Below, piece after piece: positions 42,396 through 51,122 of a stretch of 64,000 bases of DNA (within the stretch, counting starts at the first letter, position 1; every line of letters begins with the position of its first letter). This stretch comes from CAIRDP01 sp037138335 (lineage in GTDB: Bacteria; Bacteroidota; Bacteroidia; Bacteroidales; FEN-979), in the NCBI GenBank assembly GCA_037138335.1, contig JBAXIO010000013.1:57405-121404 (forward strand). The letters are read 5' to 3'. The notes below the pieces were generated by a model that saw only the letters and a program-made list of their open reading frames with translations, had not been told where the DNA came from and ran no database searches. Made by a program: the position numbers and the translations under genes.

Positions 42396-43361
42396 ATGTC
42401 AGTATTAGTATTCGTAGAAAATTGGGATGGCAGGTTCAAGAAACTCTCTTTCGAACTTGTTACATATGCATCGAAAGTTGCTGAGATGCTGGGTTCAGGA
42501 ATAACAGCCGTTTCCATAGGAAAGGTTGAAGATGCGGAGTTATCCAAACTTGCCTCTTACGGGGCATCGAAGATTATCAGCATTGAAAATGAACAGTTCG
42601 CCGTCCTTGACAATCAGAATTACACTTCAGCCATTGCAGATGTGGCGAAGAAAGAAAATGCAGTAGTTGTAATCCTTTCGAATAACAATACGGGTAAAGC
42701 CATAGCCCCGAGGATTGCCGTAAGGTTGCAGGCAGGGCTTGGTGCAGGTGTAAGCCGTTTACCGCTTTCTGTAGATCCATTCGTAGTATATAAAAAAGTA
42801 TTTTCAGGCAATGCCTTTGCAAATCTTTCAATAAAATCGGAAGTCAAGGTGCTGACCCTTGCGCAGAACTCATTTGAAATAATAGAAAAGCCCGTGCCGG
42901 TTATCATTGAAAAGGCCAGGGTTGAAATCGCAGAAAACAAAACCATCGTAAAAGACACTCAGAAACAAAGCGGGAAGATCCTTCTTACCGATGCTGATAT
43001 TGTGGTATCCGGCGGACGAGGTATGAAGTCACCCGATAACTGGTCCCCGCTTGTTGAACTTGCAGGCATCCTCGGTGCAGCAACTGCATGTTCAAGGCCT
43101 GTTTCCGATGAAGGATGGCGCGGTCACGAAGAGCATACCGGCCAGACCGGGAAGATCATTGCCCCCAATCTTTATTTTGCCATAGGAATTTCAGGCGCCA
43201 CACAGCATCTTGCAGGTGTAAGCGGATCCAAATACATCGTTGCAATCAATACCGATAAAGATGCGCCTATTTTTGAAGCAGCCCAATACGGGATCGTCGG
43301 TGATGCCATAAAGGTCCTGCCAAAACTTGTTGAGGCTTTCAGAGAGGTCAAGGGGAAATAA
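42396..43361 (+). CDS. etfA: Electron transfer flavoprotein alpha subunit
   Basis: 321 residues. The C-terminal FAD domain has SGGRGMKS, ACSRPVSDEGW and the end AIGISGATQHLAGVSGSKYIVAIN with KDAPIFEAAQYGIVGDA, all typical. The N-terminal domain is the ETF alpha/beta fold. It forms the heterodimer with EtfB. The downstream membrane protein begins 7 bases later, so electron transfer to it is very likely. Confidence 0.95.
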   Translation: MSVLVFVENWDGRFKKLSFELVTYASKVAEMLGSGITAVSIGKVEDAELSKLASYGASKIISIENEQFAVLDNQNYTSAIADVAKKENAVVVILSNNNTGKAIAPRIAVRLQAGLGAGVSRLPLSVDPFVVYKKVFSGNAFANLSIKSEVKVLTLAQNSFEIIEKPVPVIIEKARVEIAENKTIVKDTQKQSGKILLTDADIVVSGGRGMKSPDNWSPLVELAGILGAATACSRPVSDEGWRGHEEHTGQTGKIIAPNLYFAIGISGATQHLAGVSGSKYIVAINTDKDAPIFEAAQYGIVGDAIKVLPKLVEAFREVKGK

Positions 43362-43368
43362 GCTGGGC

Positions 43369-44751
43369 ATGTTAAAGCAATTGGTTTTCTCCTTTACATT
43401 ACTTGCTACACTCGGAGTTTTCATTTATTCAACGCTTCGATATATTAACTTTTTCAGGCTTACAAGGGCCGGCTATCCTGTTAACAATCTTGGCAGGAGG
43501 TTTGGTGTAATGTTTAAAGTTGCTATCGGTCAAACCAGGATATTCAGGTTCCCCTTTGTGGGAATTCTGCATGCCCTTGTCTTCTGGGGCTTTTGTGTGA
43601 TTTTAATCGGCAGCATTGAAATGGTCATCGACGGGCTTTTCGGTACCGAGAAAGCCCTGGGTTTCCTGGGGCCCGCCTATAATCTGATCATGGGAAGCGG
43701 GGATGTCTTTGCCTTAATTATTGCTGTTGCCATCCTTATATTTCTTGGGAGGAGGGTATTTATGCACATAAAACGGTTTGAAGGCATCGAGATGAAGCAG
43801 ATCTCGCATATCGATGCCAATATTGCCCTGAGCCTTATTTTCTTTTTAATGATCTCCCTGCTTGGGATGAACACATTTTATGTTCTCCAGCAGAAACTTG
43901 TTTCCCCATACGCGGGGCAGTTACCAGCCGGCATCACACATTGCCCTGCAGAAGCGATCGTGGGATTTTACCCTGTGAGTTCATACTTTGCCGGGCTTGC
44001 AGGGAATGCCCTGGCCCCGATGGCAGCCCGGGGCCTGTACCAGGCCTTCTGGTGGTGCCATATCCTTCTGATCTTCCTGTTTGCAAACATATTGCCATAC
44101 TCAAAGCATTTCCATGTATTCATGTCGGTCCCGAACGTTTTTCTCTCGAGGCTTGAACCTCTTGGAAAACTTGCCAATATGGACAATATCACACGGGAGG
44201 TAAAGATGATGCTGTATCCTGATGCCTCGTCCCAGGCCAGTCCTGCCGATGCCCCTATAGAGCGGTTCGGGGTAAAGGATGCTGAAGATGTTGTGTGGAA
44301 AACATATTTCGATTCCCTTGCCTGTACCGAATGCGGCCGCTGCACTTCGGTTTGCCCCGCAAATATTACCGGGAAAAAGCTTTCCCCACGCAAGGTCATG
44401 ATGGACCTGAGGGCCAGGATGAAAGAGAAAGGCCCGATGATGGTTAAAAACGGGAAGGAATTCTCCGACACAAAATCCCTGGTAAGGGATTATATCTCCG
44501 AGGAAGAGCTCTGGGCTTGTACCACCTGCAATGCATGTGCCAGGGAATGCCCTATAAATATAAACCATCCAAGCCTGATTGTTGATATGCGCAGGTACCT
44601 TGTGATGGAAGAAGCATCGGCCCCCGGCCAGCTGAAGACCATGTTCAACTATATAGAGAACAACGGGGCCCCATGGCAGTTTTCCCAGGGTGACCGCCTG
44701 CTGTGGGCAAAAGACCTCATGATTAATAAAAACCCTGAAGGGAATCGATGA
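43369..44751 (+). CDS. Membrane Fe-S oxidoreductase (NarI-like/heterodisulfide reductase-like), electron acceptor of ETF
   Basis: 460 residues from ATG 43369; an earlier in-frame start inside etfA is rejected. Residues about 5-270 hold five or six helices of the nitrate-reductase-gamma kind, with candidate heme-b histidines in GILHALVFWGF and FWWCHILLIFLFANILPYSKHFHVFM. Two [4Fe-4S] motifs follow: CTECGRCTSVCP near residue 319 and CTTCNACARECP near 384. It matches the membrane part of ETF-linked menaquinone oxidoreductases (DUF224/EMO type), but the CCG portion is encoded as the separate next gene. It would pass electrons between EtfAB and the quinone pool. Confidence 0.86.
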   Translation: MLKQLVFSFTLLATLGVFIYSTLRYINFFRLTRAGYPVNNLGRRFGVMFKVAIGQTRIFRFPFVGILHALVFWGFCVILIGSIEMVIDGLFGTEKALGFLGPAYNLIMGSGDVFALIIAVAILIFLGRRVFMHIKRFEGIEMKQISHIDANIALSLIFFLMISLLGMNTFYVLQQKLVSPYAGQLPAGITHCPAEAIVGFYPVSSYFAGLAGNALAPMAARGLYQAFWWCHILLIFLFANILPYSKHFHVFMSVPNVFLSRLEPLGKLANMDNITREVKMMLYPDASSQASPADAPIERFGVKDAEDVVWKTYFDSLACTECGRCTSVCPANITGKKLSPRKVMMDLRARMKEKGPMMVKNGKEFSDTKSLVRDYISEEELWACTTCNACARECPININHPSLIVDMRRYLVMEEASAPGQLKTMFNYIENNGAPWQFSQGDRLLWAKDLMINKNPEGNR

Positions 44752-45548
44752 TGAGCGAGATGATACCTGTTGAACTTCCTGTCATGGCTGACCTCTTCTC
44801 GAGAGGGGAGAAGCCTGAATTTTTGTTTTGGGTAGGATGTTCCGGTGCATTCGACGACAGGTACCGTAAAGTCGCAAGGGCTTTTGCCAAAATCCTGACC
44901 TTATTAAATACAAATTTCGCGGTACTTGGTATTGAAGAGACCTGCACCGGTGACCCTGCCAGAAGAGCCGGTAACGAAATGCTATACCAGATGCAGGCCT
45001 TGCATAATATTGAACTTTTTAAATCATACGGAATCCGGAAGATCCTGACCATTTGTCCGCATTGTTACAATATCTTCAAGAACGAGTACCCCGATCTGGG
45101 AGGTTATTATGAAGTTGTAAGCTATGTGCATTTCCTGGATCAGATGATAGCCGAAGGGAAGCTGCGCATAAATAAATCAAGCTATGGAACAACAAGGGTC
45201 ACGTATCATGACCCCTGTTACCTGGGCCGGGCAAACGGGATATATGAAGAGCCCAGGAACATCCTGAAGCACCTGAGTCCGCTTTTTTCTGAAATGCACC
45301 GGAACCGGAGCTCCTCTCTTTGCTGCGGAGGCGGTGGAGCCCAGATGTTTAAAGAAGCCGAACCCGGTTCCAAAGAAGTCTATATGGAACGTACCGAAGA
45401 TGTGCTTAAGACAGGTGCGGCGGTTGTTGCCACCGCCTGCCCGTTTTGCATGAACATGATCACCGACGGAATAAAATATAAAAACAAGGAGACAGAGGTC
45501 AGGAATATGGATATTGCAGAAATGATAGCTGTTTCGTTAAACCTTTAA
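44748..45548 (+). CDS. CCG-domain (heterodisulfide reductase D-like) Fe-S protein
   Basis: 266 residues. Two cysteine-rich CCG motifs: the first begins at Cys31 (WVGCSGAF), with EETCTGD where the doublet should be (one Cys replaced by Thr) and CPHC; the second has DPCYLGR, LCCGGGGAQMF and ACPFC. CCG domains bind noncubane [4Fe-4S] clusters, as in HdrB and the C-terminal half of ETF:menaquinone oxidoreductase. The start overlaps the membrane subunit stop by 4 bases (ATGA), so the two work as one complex that is fused in other organisms. Confidence 0.87.
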   Translation: MMSEMIPVELPVMADLFSRGEKPEFLFWVGCSGAFDDRYRKVARAFAKILTLLNTNFAVLGIEETCTGDPARRAGNEMLYQMQALHNIELFKSYGIRKILTICPHCYNIFKNEYPDLGGYYEVVSYVHFLDQMIAEGKLRINKSSYGTTRVTYHDPCYLGRANGIYEEPRNILKHLSPLFSEMHRNRSSSLCCGGGGAQMFKEAEPGSKEVYMERTEDVLKTGAAVVATACPFCMNMITDGIKYKNKETEVRNMDIAEMIAVSLNL

Positions 45549-45564
45549 CCAACAAGCCAGAGAG

Positions 45565-47349
45565 ATGGAAAACAAGCAAGTATTGAAAAGCGGTGAATTT
45601 CTCGTCCGCGAGATAACACCCGCCGATATCTTTATCCCTGAGGAATACAACGAGGAGCAGCTGATGATAGCCCAGACCTGCCGTGATTTTCTTCAGACCG
45701 AATTATATCCAATCGTGGATAAGCTTGATGCCCCTGATATACAACTCATGAAAGCCACCCTGAAAAAAGCAGGCGAGTTGGGCCTTATGGGCATTGCGCT
45801 GCCGGAGGAATACGGTGGATTCGGGCAGTCATTTGTGACTCAGATGCTTGCAGCCGAAACGATTGGGGCGGGTTATTCCTTTTCCGTCGCATTTATGGCC
45901 CATACGGGTATAGGGACTCTTCCCATTATGTATTACGGGAATGGGGACCAGCGTCAGCGTTATGTGACAAAACTTGCTTCAGGCGAGATGTTAGGCGCCT
46001 ACTGCCTTACCGAGCCCGGGGCCGGCAGCGATGCCAACTCGGGTAAAACCCAGGCAGTCCTATCAGAAGACGGCAAACATTACATCCTCAATGGCCAGAA
46101 AATGTGGATCACCAATGCAAATTTTGCCGATACACAGGTGGTGTTTGCCAAGATCGACCGCGACAGGGTTTTATCGGCTTTTATTGTGGAGCGTGCATAC
46201 CCCGGTGTTACCGTGAACCCCGACGAACATAAGATGGGGATCAAGGGTTCATCCACTGCACAGATCTTTTATACCGATGTGAAGGTTCCTGTTGAGAATC
46301 TTATTGGTGCAAGGGGAGAGGGATTCCGCATCGCATTGAGCATACTTCACATGGGCCGCATCAAACTGGGCGCAAATGTGCTTGGGGCCAGTAAAAAAGC
46401 CATTAACGATTCAGTGAAGTATGCCAATGAGCGCAAGCAGTTCGGCGTTTTGATCTCGACATTCGGATCAATTAAACATAAGCTGGCCGAACAGGTGATC
46501 AGGACTTTTGCGCTTGAGTCGGCGATATACAGGGTCAGCAACGACGTGGACATTCAGATCAGGAAGAATAAAGTCGGGGGGATGGACCAGGGCCGGGCCA
46601 GTATTGAAGGGATCAGCCATTATGCCGTTGAGGCAGCTATACTGAAAGTGTATGGTTCGGAAGCTCTTGATTTCATCATCGACGAAGCTGTCCAGATCCA
46701 CGGAGGAATGGGATATTCTGCTGAAATGGCAGTGGAAAGAGGATACCGCGATTCGAGGATCAACAGGATATTTGAAGGAACCAATGAAATCAACCGCTTG
46801 CTGGTTGTCGATACGGCTATGAAACGCGCTATGAAGGGAGATTTTGACCTGATGGGTGCCGCCGAAAAACTGACAGCCGATCTGGAGCATGTTGCCGAAC
46901 CCGCATCCTCATCCGCAGGATATTATGAAGAGAAAATGAGGTACATCAGGAACTTTAAAAAGGCTGTTCTTCTTGTGATTCATGGTGCTTCCAAAACTTT
47001 TGATAAAAAACTGGGGTATGAGCAGGAAATCCTCAACAACATTTCCGATATGATCATGGAGGTTTACGTGGCCGAATCCACTGTCCTCAGGGTCAATAAA
47101 CTTGAAGGGATGAAAGGTTCAGAAGCCGTGGCTTTATACAGGGACGTTCTCGACATCCTGGTATATGACGCTGCAGATAGTATCCGAAAAGCCGGATGCA
47201 ACGCCGTATATTGTTTTACGGAAGGGGAGGAGGCAGCCAGCCTGGATATGGCGATACAGTCTCTCAGCAAAGTCAGGGGTTTTAATACGAAGGACGCCCG
47301 TAGGAGGATTGCTGCAAAGCTTATCGAAGAGAACCAATATAAATTTTAA
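45565..47349 (+). CDS. Acyl-CoA dehydrogenase
   Basis: 594 residues, longer than the usual 380-400, with a C-terminal helical extension of the VLCAD/ACAD9 type. The flavin- and substrate-binding segments AYCLTEPGAGSDANSGKT and WITNANFAD are present, and the active-site Glu is in RIFEGTNEINRLL near residue 410. It oxidises an acyl-CoA to the 2-enoyl-CoA and passes electrons to EtfAB. It is 16 bases downstream of the CCG protein and completes the cluster. Chain length preference cannot be judged. Confidence 0.94.
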   Translation: MENKQVLKSGEFLVREITPADIFIPEEYNEEQLMIAQTCRDFLQTELYPIVDKLDAPDIQLMKATLKKAGELGLMGIALPEEYGGFGQSFVTQMLAAETIGAGYSFSVAFMAHTGIGTLPIMYYGNGDQRQRYVTKLASGEMLGAYCLTEPGAGSDANSGKTQAVLSEDGKHYILNGQKMWITNANFADTQVVFAKIDRDRVLSAFIVERAYPGVTVNPDEHKMGIKGSSTAQIFYTDVKVPVENLIGARGEGFRIALSILHMGRIKLGANVLGASKKAINDSVKYANERKQFGVLISTFGSIKHKLAEQVIRTFALESAIYRVSNDVDIQIRKNKVGGMDQGRASIEGISHYAVEAAILKVYGSEALDFIIDEAVQIHGGMGYSAEMAVERGYRDSRINRIFEGTNEINRLLVVDTAMKRAMKGDFDLMGAAEKLTADLEHVAEPASSSAGYYEEKMRYIRNFKKAVLLVIHGASKTFDKKLGYEQEILNNISDMIMEVYVAESTVLRVNKLEGMKGSEAVALYRDVLDILVYDAADSIRKAGCNAVYCFTEGEEAASLDMAIQSLSKVRGFNTKDARRRIAAKLIEENQYKF

Positions 47350-47384
47350 CAGAGAGGGATTAAAGAGGCTATTAAAATTTAGAT

Positions 47385-47392
47385 TACTTTTG
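47385..47392 (+). promoter_or_regulatory. -7 box upstream of the hypothetical membrane-anchored protein gene
   Basis: TACTTTTG matches TAnnTTTG; the start codon follows 48 bases later. No TTG at the -33 spacing. Confidence 0.45.
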
Positions 47393-47440
47393 CACTGCCA
47401 AATTAATATCCAATTATCTGGTGCTGAATTTTAATTGATT

Positions 47441-48256
47441 ATGTACAGCCCGCTTCTCAACTTTATTTTCCTTGCCAGGATGACCAAAGACAGCACATCC
47501 TTTGATCCGAGCATGCTATACCTTATCCTGGCCCTTGTAGGAATATTCCTGATGGTACTTATTATTGTTTTCACAAGGGCCAGGCTTTACCCCCTGCTTA
47601 AGCTTGGATATATCCGAATGGTTTACGGCCGTTTCAGTTATGAATTCCTTGAATTTTTCAAAGAAAATAATATCAGGAACCCTCATAACAACTGCATCAA
47701 GGATGAGATATCCATGCATTTTTATACATTTTACAAGCCAAAGAAAAGTGCCTTATTCTTTCAGACTGATACCAAGATCGAATTCGGGGATACCCCTTTT
47801 TTAACCACTTATAAAAAACTTACCAAATTAAAGGGAGTCCCTGAATGCATCAATGTTTCGAAGTTCAATACCACCAGGTTTAAACTGGTCGGTTTTGATG
47901 AGGAACTTCAGGACATGAAGATGAAATCTTTTTATTATTTGATGGAAGAGCAGTTTGTGATGGGGGAATATCACTTCAGGGATACTACAAAGATTAAAAT
48001 CGCTGATATCCTGGGCCCGTTAGTGGTTAAGTACCTGAAAGGCGAATCCATCCAGGCCGATAATTTTTATATCACTGATCCGATGGGTGACAGGATCAAT
48101 TACGAAAACAACGGTTTTTCTGTCACGGTCAGGTATTATTTCCGCGGAGACCATTCTATAAACCAGGTACTTGATTCAATTTTTGGCAATGTGAATGATA
48201 ATGGGGAGGCACTGTTGCGCACCCTGAAACATGAAGAATTGATAAACCGCTTTTAA
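47441..48256 (+). CDS. Membrane-anchored hypothetical protein
   Basis: 271 residues from ATG 47441 (a TTG two codons upstream is an alternative). One strong transmembrane helix (about 28-50, LYLILALVGIFLMVLIIVF) follows a short N-terminal segment, then about 220 residues of soluble alpha/beta sequence, rich in Lys, Phe and Tyr. I do not recognise the family. It converges on clpC with a 4-base overlap and follows the acyl-CoA dehydrogenase with its own -7 box, so it need not belong to the etf cluster. Confidence 0.7.
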   Translation: MYSPLLNFIFLARMTKDSTSFDPSMLYLILALVGIFLMVLIIVFTRARLYPLLKLGYIRMVYGRFSYEFLEFFKENNIRNPHNNCIKDEISMHFYTFYKPKKSALFFQTDTKIEFGDTPFLTTYKKLTKLKGVPECINVSKFNTTRFKLVGFDEELQDMKMKSFYYLMEEQFVMGEYHFRDTTKIKIADILGPLVVKYLKGESIQADNFYITDPMGDRINYENNGFSVTVRYYFRGDHSINQVLDSIFGNVNDNGEALLRTLKHEELINRF

Positions 48257-50811
48257 TTGCCTGCTTCCAGGACCGGCGGTTCAGGCTCAACCCTGCTCAC
48301 GGTTACAAAAACATCTGTTTTTTCCTTGTCAATATCCAAAGTGAGAACATCATTGGATGTAAGTTTTGACTTGATGACTTCTTCGGCAAGGACGTCTTCG
48401 ATATATTTTTGAATTGCTCTTTTCAGAGGTCTGGCACCAAACTGCGAATCCCAGCCTTTTTCTGCAATAAAATCCTTGGCTTCCGGGGTTATTACTACCT
48501 GGTAGCCGATGTTTTTTATTCGTTTGAAGAGATGGGCCAGTTCAATGTCAATGATCTTATGGATATCTTCCCTTTCAAGGGAGTTAAAAATGATAACATC
48601 GTCGATACGGTTAAGGAACTCTGGAGCAAAAGTCTTTTTTAAGGCGTTTTCGATTACTCCCCTGGCATTCTCAGAGCTTGATTCCATTTTGGCTTTGGTC
48701 ATGAACCCGACACCCTGTCCGAAATCCTTAAGCTGGCGGGAACCGATGTTGGAAGTCATGATCACTATCGTGTTTTTAAAGTCAACCCTTCGTCCGAAGC
48801 TGTCGGTCAGCTGCCCGTCATCAAGGACCTGGAGCAGGAGATGAAAAATATCAGGGTGGGCTTTTTCAATTTCATCAAGAAGGATAATTGAATAGGGGCG
48901 GCGGCGTATCTTTTCGGTAAGCTGTCCGCCTTCTTCGTAACCCACATAGCCCGGAGGGGCCCCTATCAGCCTTGATACTGCGAATTTTTCCATGTATTCG
49001 CTCATGTCGATGCGCACTAGTGCATCTTCAGTATCAAACAGGTATTTGGCAAGGATCTTGGCAAGGTGGGTTTTCCCCACACCAGTCGGTCCAAGAAAAA
49101 TAAACGTACCAATTGGTTTGTTGGGGTCTTTTAATCCTGCCCGGTTACGGCGGATGGCTTTAACGACTTTTTTAATGGCATCTCCCTGTCCAATGACTGA
49201 ATTGGCCAGTTCAGCTTCCATATTGATGAGTTTTTCGCTTTCGTTCTTCGCGATTCGCTGAACGGGAATACCGGTCATCATGGCTACGACTTCGGCAACA
49301 TTTTCTTCGCTTACTGTTTCACGGTTGATTTTAGCCTGTTCCTCCCATTTTTTCTTTTCCCTTTCCAGGTTGTCCTGCAGTTTCCTTTCGGTGTCGCGCA
49401 GATCGGCAGCCTCTTCGAACTTCTGGCTGTTAATGGCTTCCATCTTTTTCTTCCTGGCTTCCTCGATCTGGGCTTCAATATTGATAATTTCCTGGGGAAC
49501 ATTGATATGAGTGATATGGACCCTTGCACCAGCCTCGTCCAGGGCGTCAATAGCCTTATCGGGCAGGTAACGGTCGCTCAGGTAACGGTTTGTAAGTGAA
49601 ACACAGGCCTTGATTGCCTCGTCGGTATACTTTACGAGGTGATGGTCTTCATATTTTTCCTTAATATTCTGAAGGATTTCAATAGTTTCATCGGGATCGG
49701 TAGGATCTACGAGGACTTTCTCAAACCGTCTTTCGAGGGCTCCGTCCTTTTCAATGTACTGCCTGTATTCATCGAGGGTAGTAGCGCCAATGCACTGCAG
49801 TTCGCCCCTGGCCAGGGCCGGTTTGAACATATTCGATGCATCCAGGGATCCCGAAGCATTCCCGGCGCCAACAATAGTGTGGATCTCATCGATAAAAAGG
49901 ATGATATTCGGGTTCTTTTCCAGCTCGTTCAGTACGGCTTTCATCCTTTCCTCGAACTGGCCGCGGTATTTTGTGCCGGCCACAAGGGATGCAAGGTCAA
50001 GAGAGACCAGGCGTTTGTTGAACAAGGCCCTGGAAACTTTCCTTTGAACGATCCTCAGGGCAAGTCCTTCGGCAATGGCCGATTTACCAACACCCGGTTC
50101 GCCGATGAGAATAGGATTGTTTTTCTTGCGGCGGCTCAGGATCTGGGCGATGCGCTGAAGCTCTTTCTCCCTGCCGACAATGGGATCAAGGCGGCCTTCC
50201 TCGGCAGCTCTTGTAATATCCCTTCCGAAATTGTCGAGAACGGGGGTCTTGGATTTGGTCTCCCCCGAACGTTTTGGTGTTGAAATAAATGATTTTCCAC
50301 CTTCCTCCTGTTCTTCGTCTTCCTCATCCTTAGGCAGAATGTTCTGGGGAGGCATCAGCCTTTCTTCCCGGCCGGAAGTCATGGTGGCCCTAAGCTCCTC
50401 CTTAAAACTGTCATAGCTTATGCCAAAATTGCCGAATGTCTTAGTTACAAGATTATTTTCATCTTTCAGTATAGCCAGCAGAAGGTGTTCGGTTCCAATA
50501 AGTTCACTGTTGAATACCTTGGCTTCCAGGTAGGTTATTTTCAGCGCCCTTTCGGCCTGTTTAATAAGGGGAATGTTTTCAGCACCGACCGGCCTTTCTT
50601 TATGACTAGCGACAGCCTGTTCGATCTTTCCCCGTATCTCTTTCAGGTCGGCACCGAGGTTTCTCAGGATCTTGATCGCAAGCCCTTCACCTTCCCTTAT
50701 AATCCCAAGGACCAGGTGTTCCAGGCCGATATAATCATTCCCTAAACGCTGTGCTTCTTCCCGGCTATATATTAAAACGTCTTTGACACGTTGTGAAAAT
50801 TTAGCTTCCAT
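48253..50811 (-). CDS. clpC: ATP-dependent Clp protease ATP-binding subunit ClpC
   Basis: 852 residues. Two Clp_N repeats (about 1-150; FSQRVKDVLIYSREEAQRLGNDYIGLEH), AAA domain 1 with Walker A GEPGVGKSA, a middle region with a UVR-like coiled coil (EEARKKKMEAINSQKFEEAA), AAA domain 2 with GPTGVGKTH, and the C-terminal D2-small domain. This is the ClpC form, a partner of ClpP that unfolds damaged and regulatory proteins. A linker of acidic residues (DEEDEEQEEG) separates Clp_N from AAA1. It stands alone on the minus strand. Confidence 0.95.
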   Translation of the reverse strand: MEAKFSQRVKDVLIYSREEAQRLGNDYIGLEHLVLGIIREGEGLAIKILRNLGADLKEIRGKIEQAVASHKERPVGAENIPLIKQAERALKITYLEAKVFNSELIGTEHLLLAILKDENNLVTKTFGNFGISYDSFKEELRATMTSGREERLMPPQNILPKDEEDEEQEEGGKSFISTPKRSGETKSKTPVLDNFGRDITRAAEEGRLDPIVGREKELQRIAQILSRRKKNNPILIGEPGVGKSAIAEGLALRIVQRKVSRALFNKRLVSLDLASLVAGTKYRGQFEERMKAVLNELEKNPNIILFIDEIHTIVGAGNASGSLDASNMFKPALARGELQCIGATTLDEYRQYIEKDGALERRFEKVLVDPTDPDETIEILQNIKEKYEDHHLVKYTDEAIKACVSLTNRYLSDRYLPDKAIDALDEAGARVHITHINVPQEIINIEAQIEEARKKKMEAINSQKFEEAADLRDTERKLQDNLEREKKKWEEQAKINRETVSEENVAEVVAMMTGIPVQRIAKNESEKLINMEAELANSVIGQGDAIKKVVKAIRRNRAGLKDPNKPIGTFIFLGPTGVGKTHLAKILAKYLFDTEDALVRIDMSEYMEKFAVSRLIGAPPGYVGYEEGGQLTEKIRRRPYSIILLDEIEKAHPDIFHLLLQVLDDGQLTDSFGRRVDFKNTIVIMTSNIGSRQLKDFGQGVGFMTKAKMESSSENARGVIENALKKTFAPEFLNRIDDVIIFNSLEREDIHKIIDIELAHLFKRIKNIGYQVVITPEAKDFIAEKGWDSQFGARPLKRAIQKYIEDVLAEEVIKSKLTSNDVLTLDIDKEKTDVFVTVSRVEPEPPVLEAGN

Positions 50812-51122
50812 TCAATTTATCCTTTCTCAATTAATAACGTTGCAGGCTTCAAAAAAAATATAATAATACGGTTTAATTTGTTCCTGCCATGGATAGTTTA
50901 CAATAATCAAGCCAGATTTTCTTTATCGGTAAAAATGGCAATGGCCCAAAAATACAATCGAATTTGTGATAATCATAACGAAAGGCCTTTAATTATTAAC
51001 ATTTCCGTGTTCATAAGAGGGTAAAATATTAATGCTTTTTTCATTGGTTACAATGGGGATTTTCGCTATTTTTGTTGAAAGGAGAAAGAAATATTATTCT
51101 CCTGAAAATCAATAGATTAAAA
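50812..51122. other. Divergent intergenic region clpC/gyrA
   Basis: A 311-base AT-rich gap that must carry the promoters of two divergent essential genes. The gyrA promoter is clear (51044-51074). On the minus strand a TATTTTTG (50947-50954) could serve clpC but lies about 135 bases upstream of it without a TTG. No RNA gene or repeat was seen. Confidence 0.5.
51044..51074 (+). promoter_or_regulatory. gyrA promoter (TTG-N20-TATTTTTG)
   Basis: TTG at 51044-51046, 20 bases, then TATTTTTG at 51067-51074, a near-perfect Bacteroidota promoter, with a leader of about 45 bases before the gyrA ATG at 51123. Confidence 0.65.

Noticed and set aside
49639..50283. Plus-strand frame of 214 codons inside clpC
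   Set aside because: Shadow of the ClpC reading frame; low-complexity composition and no family.
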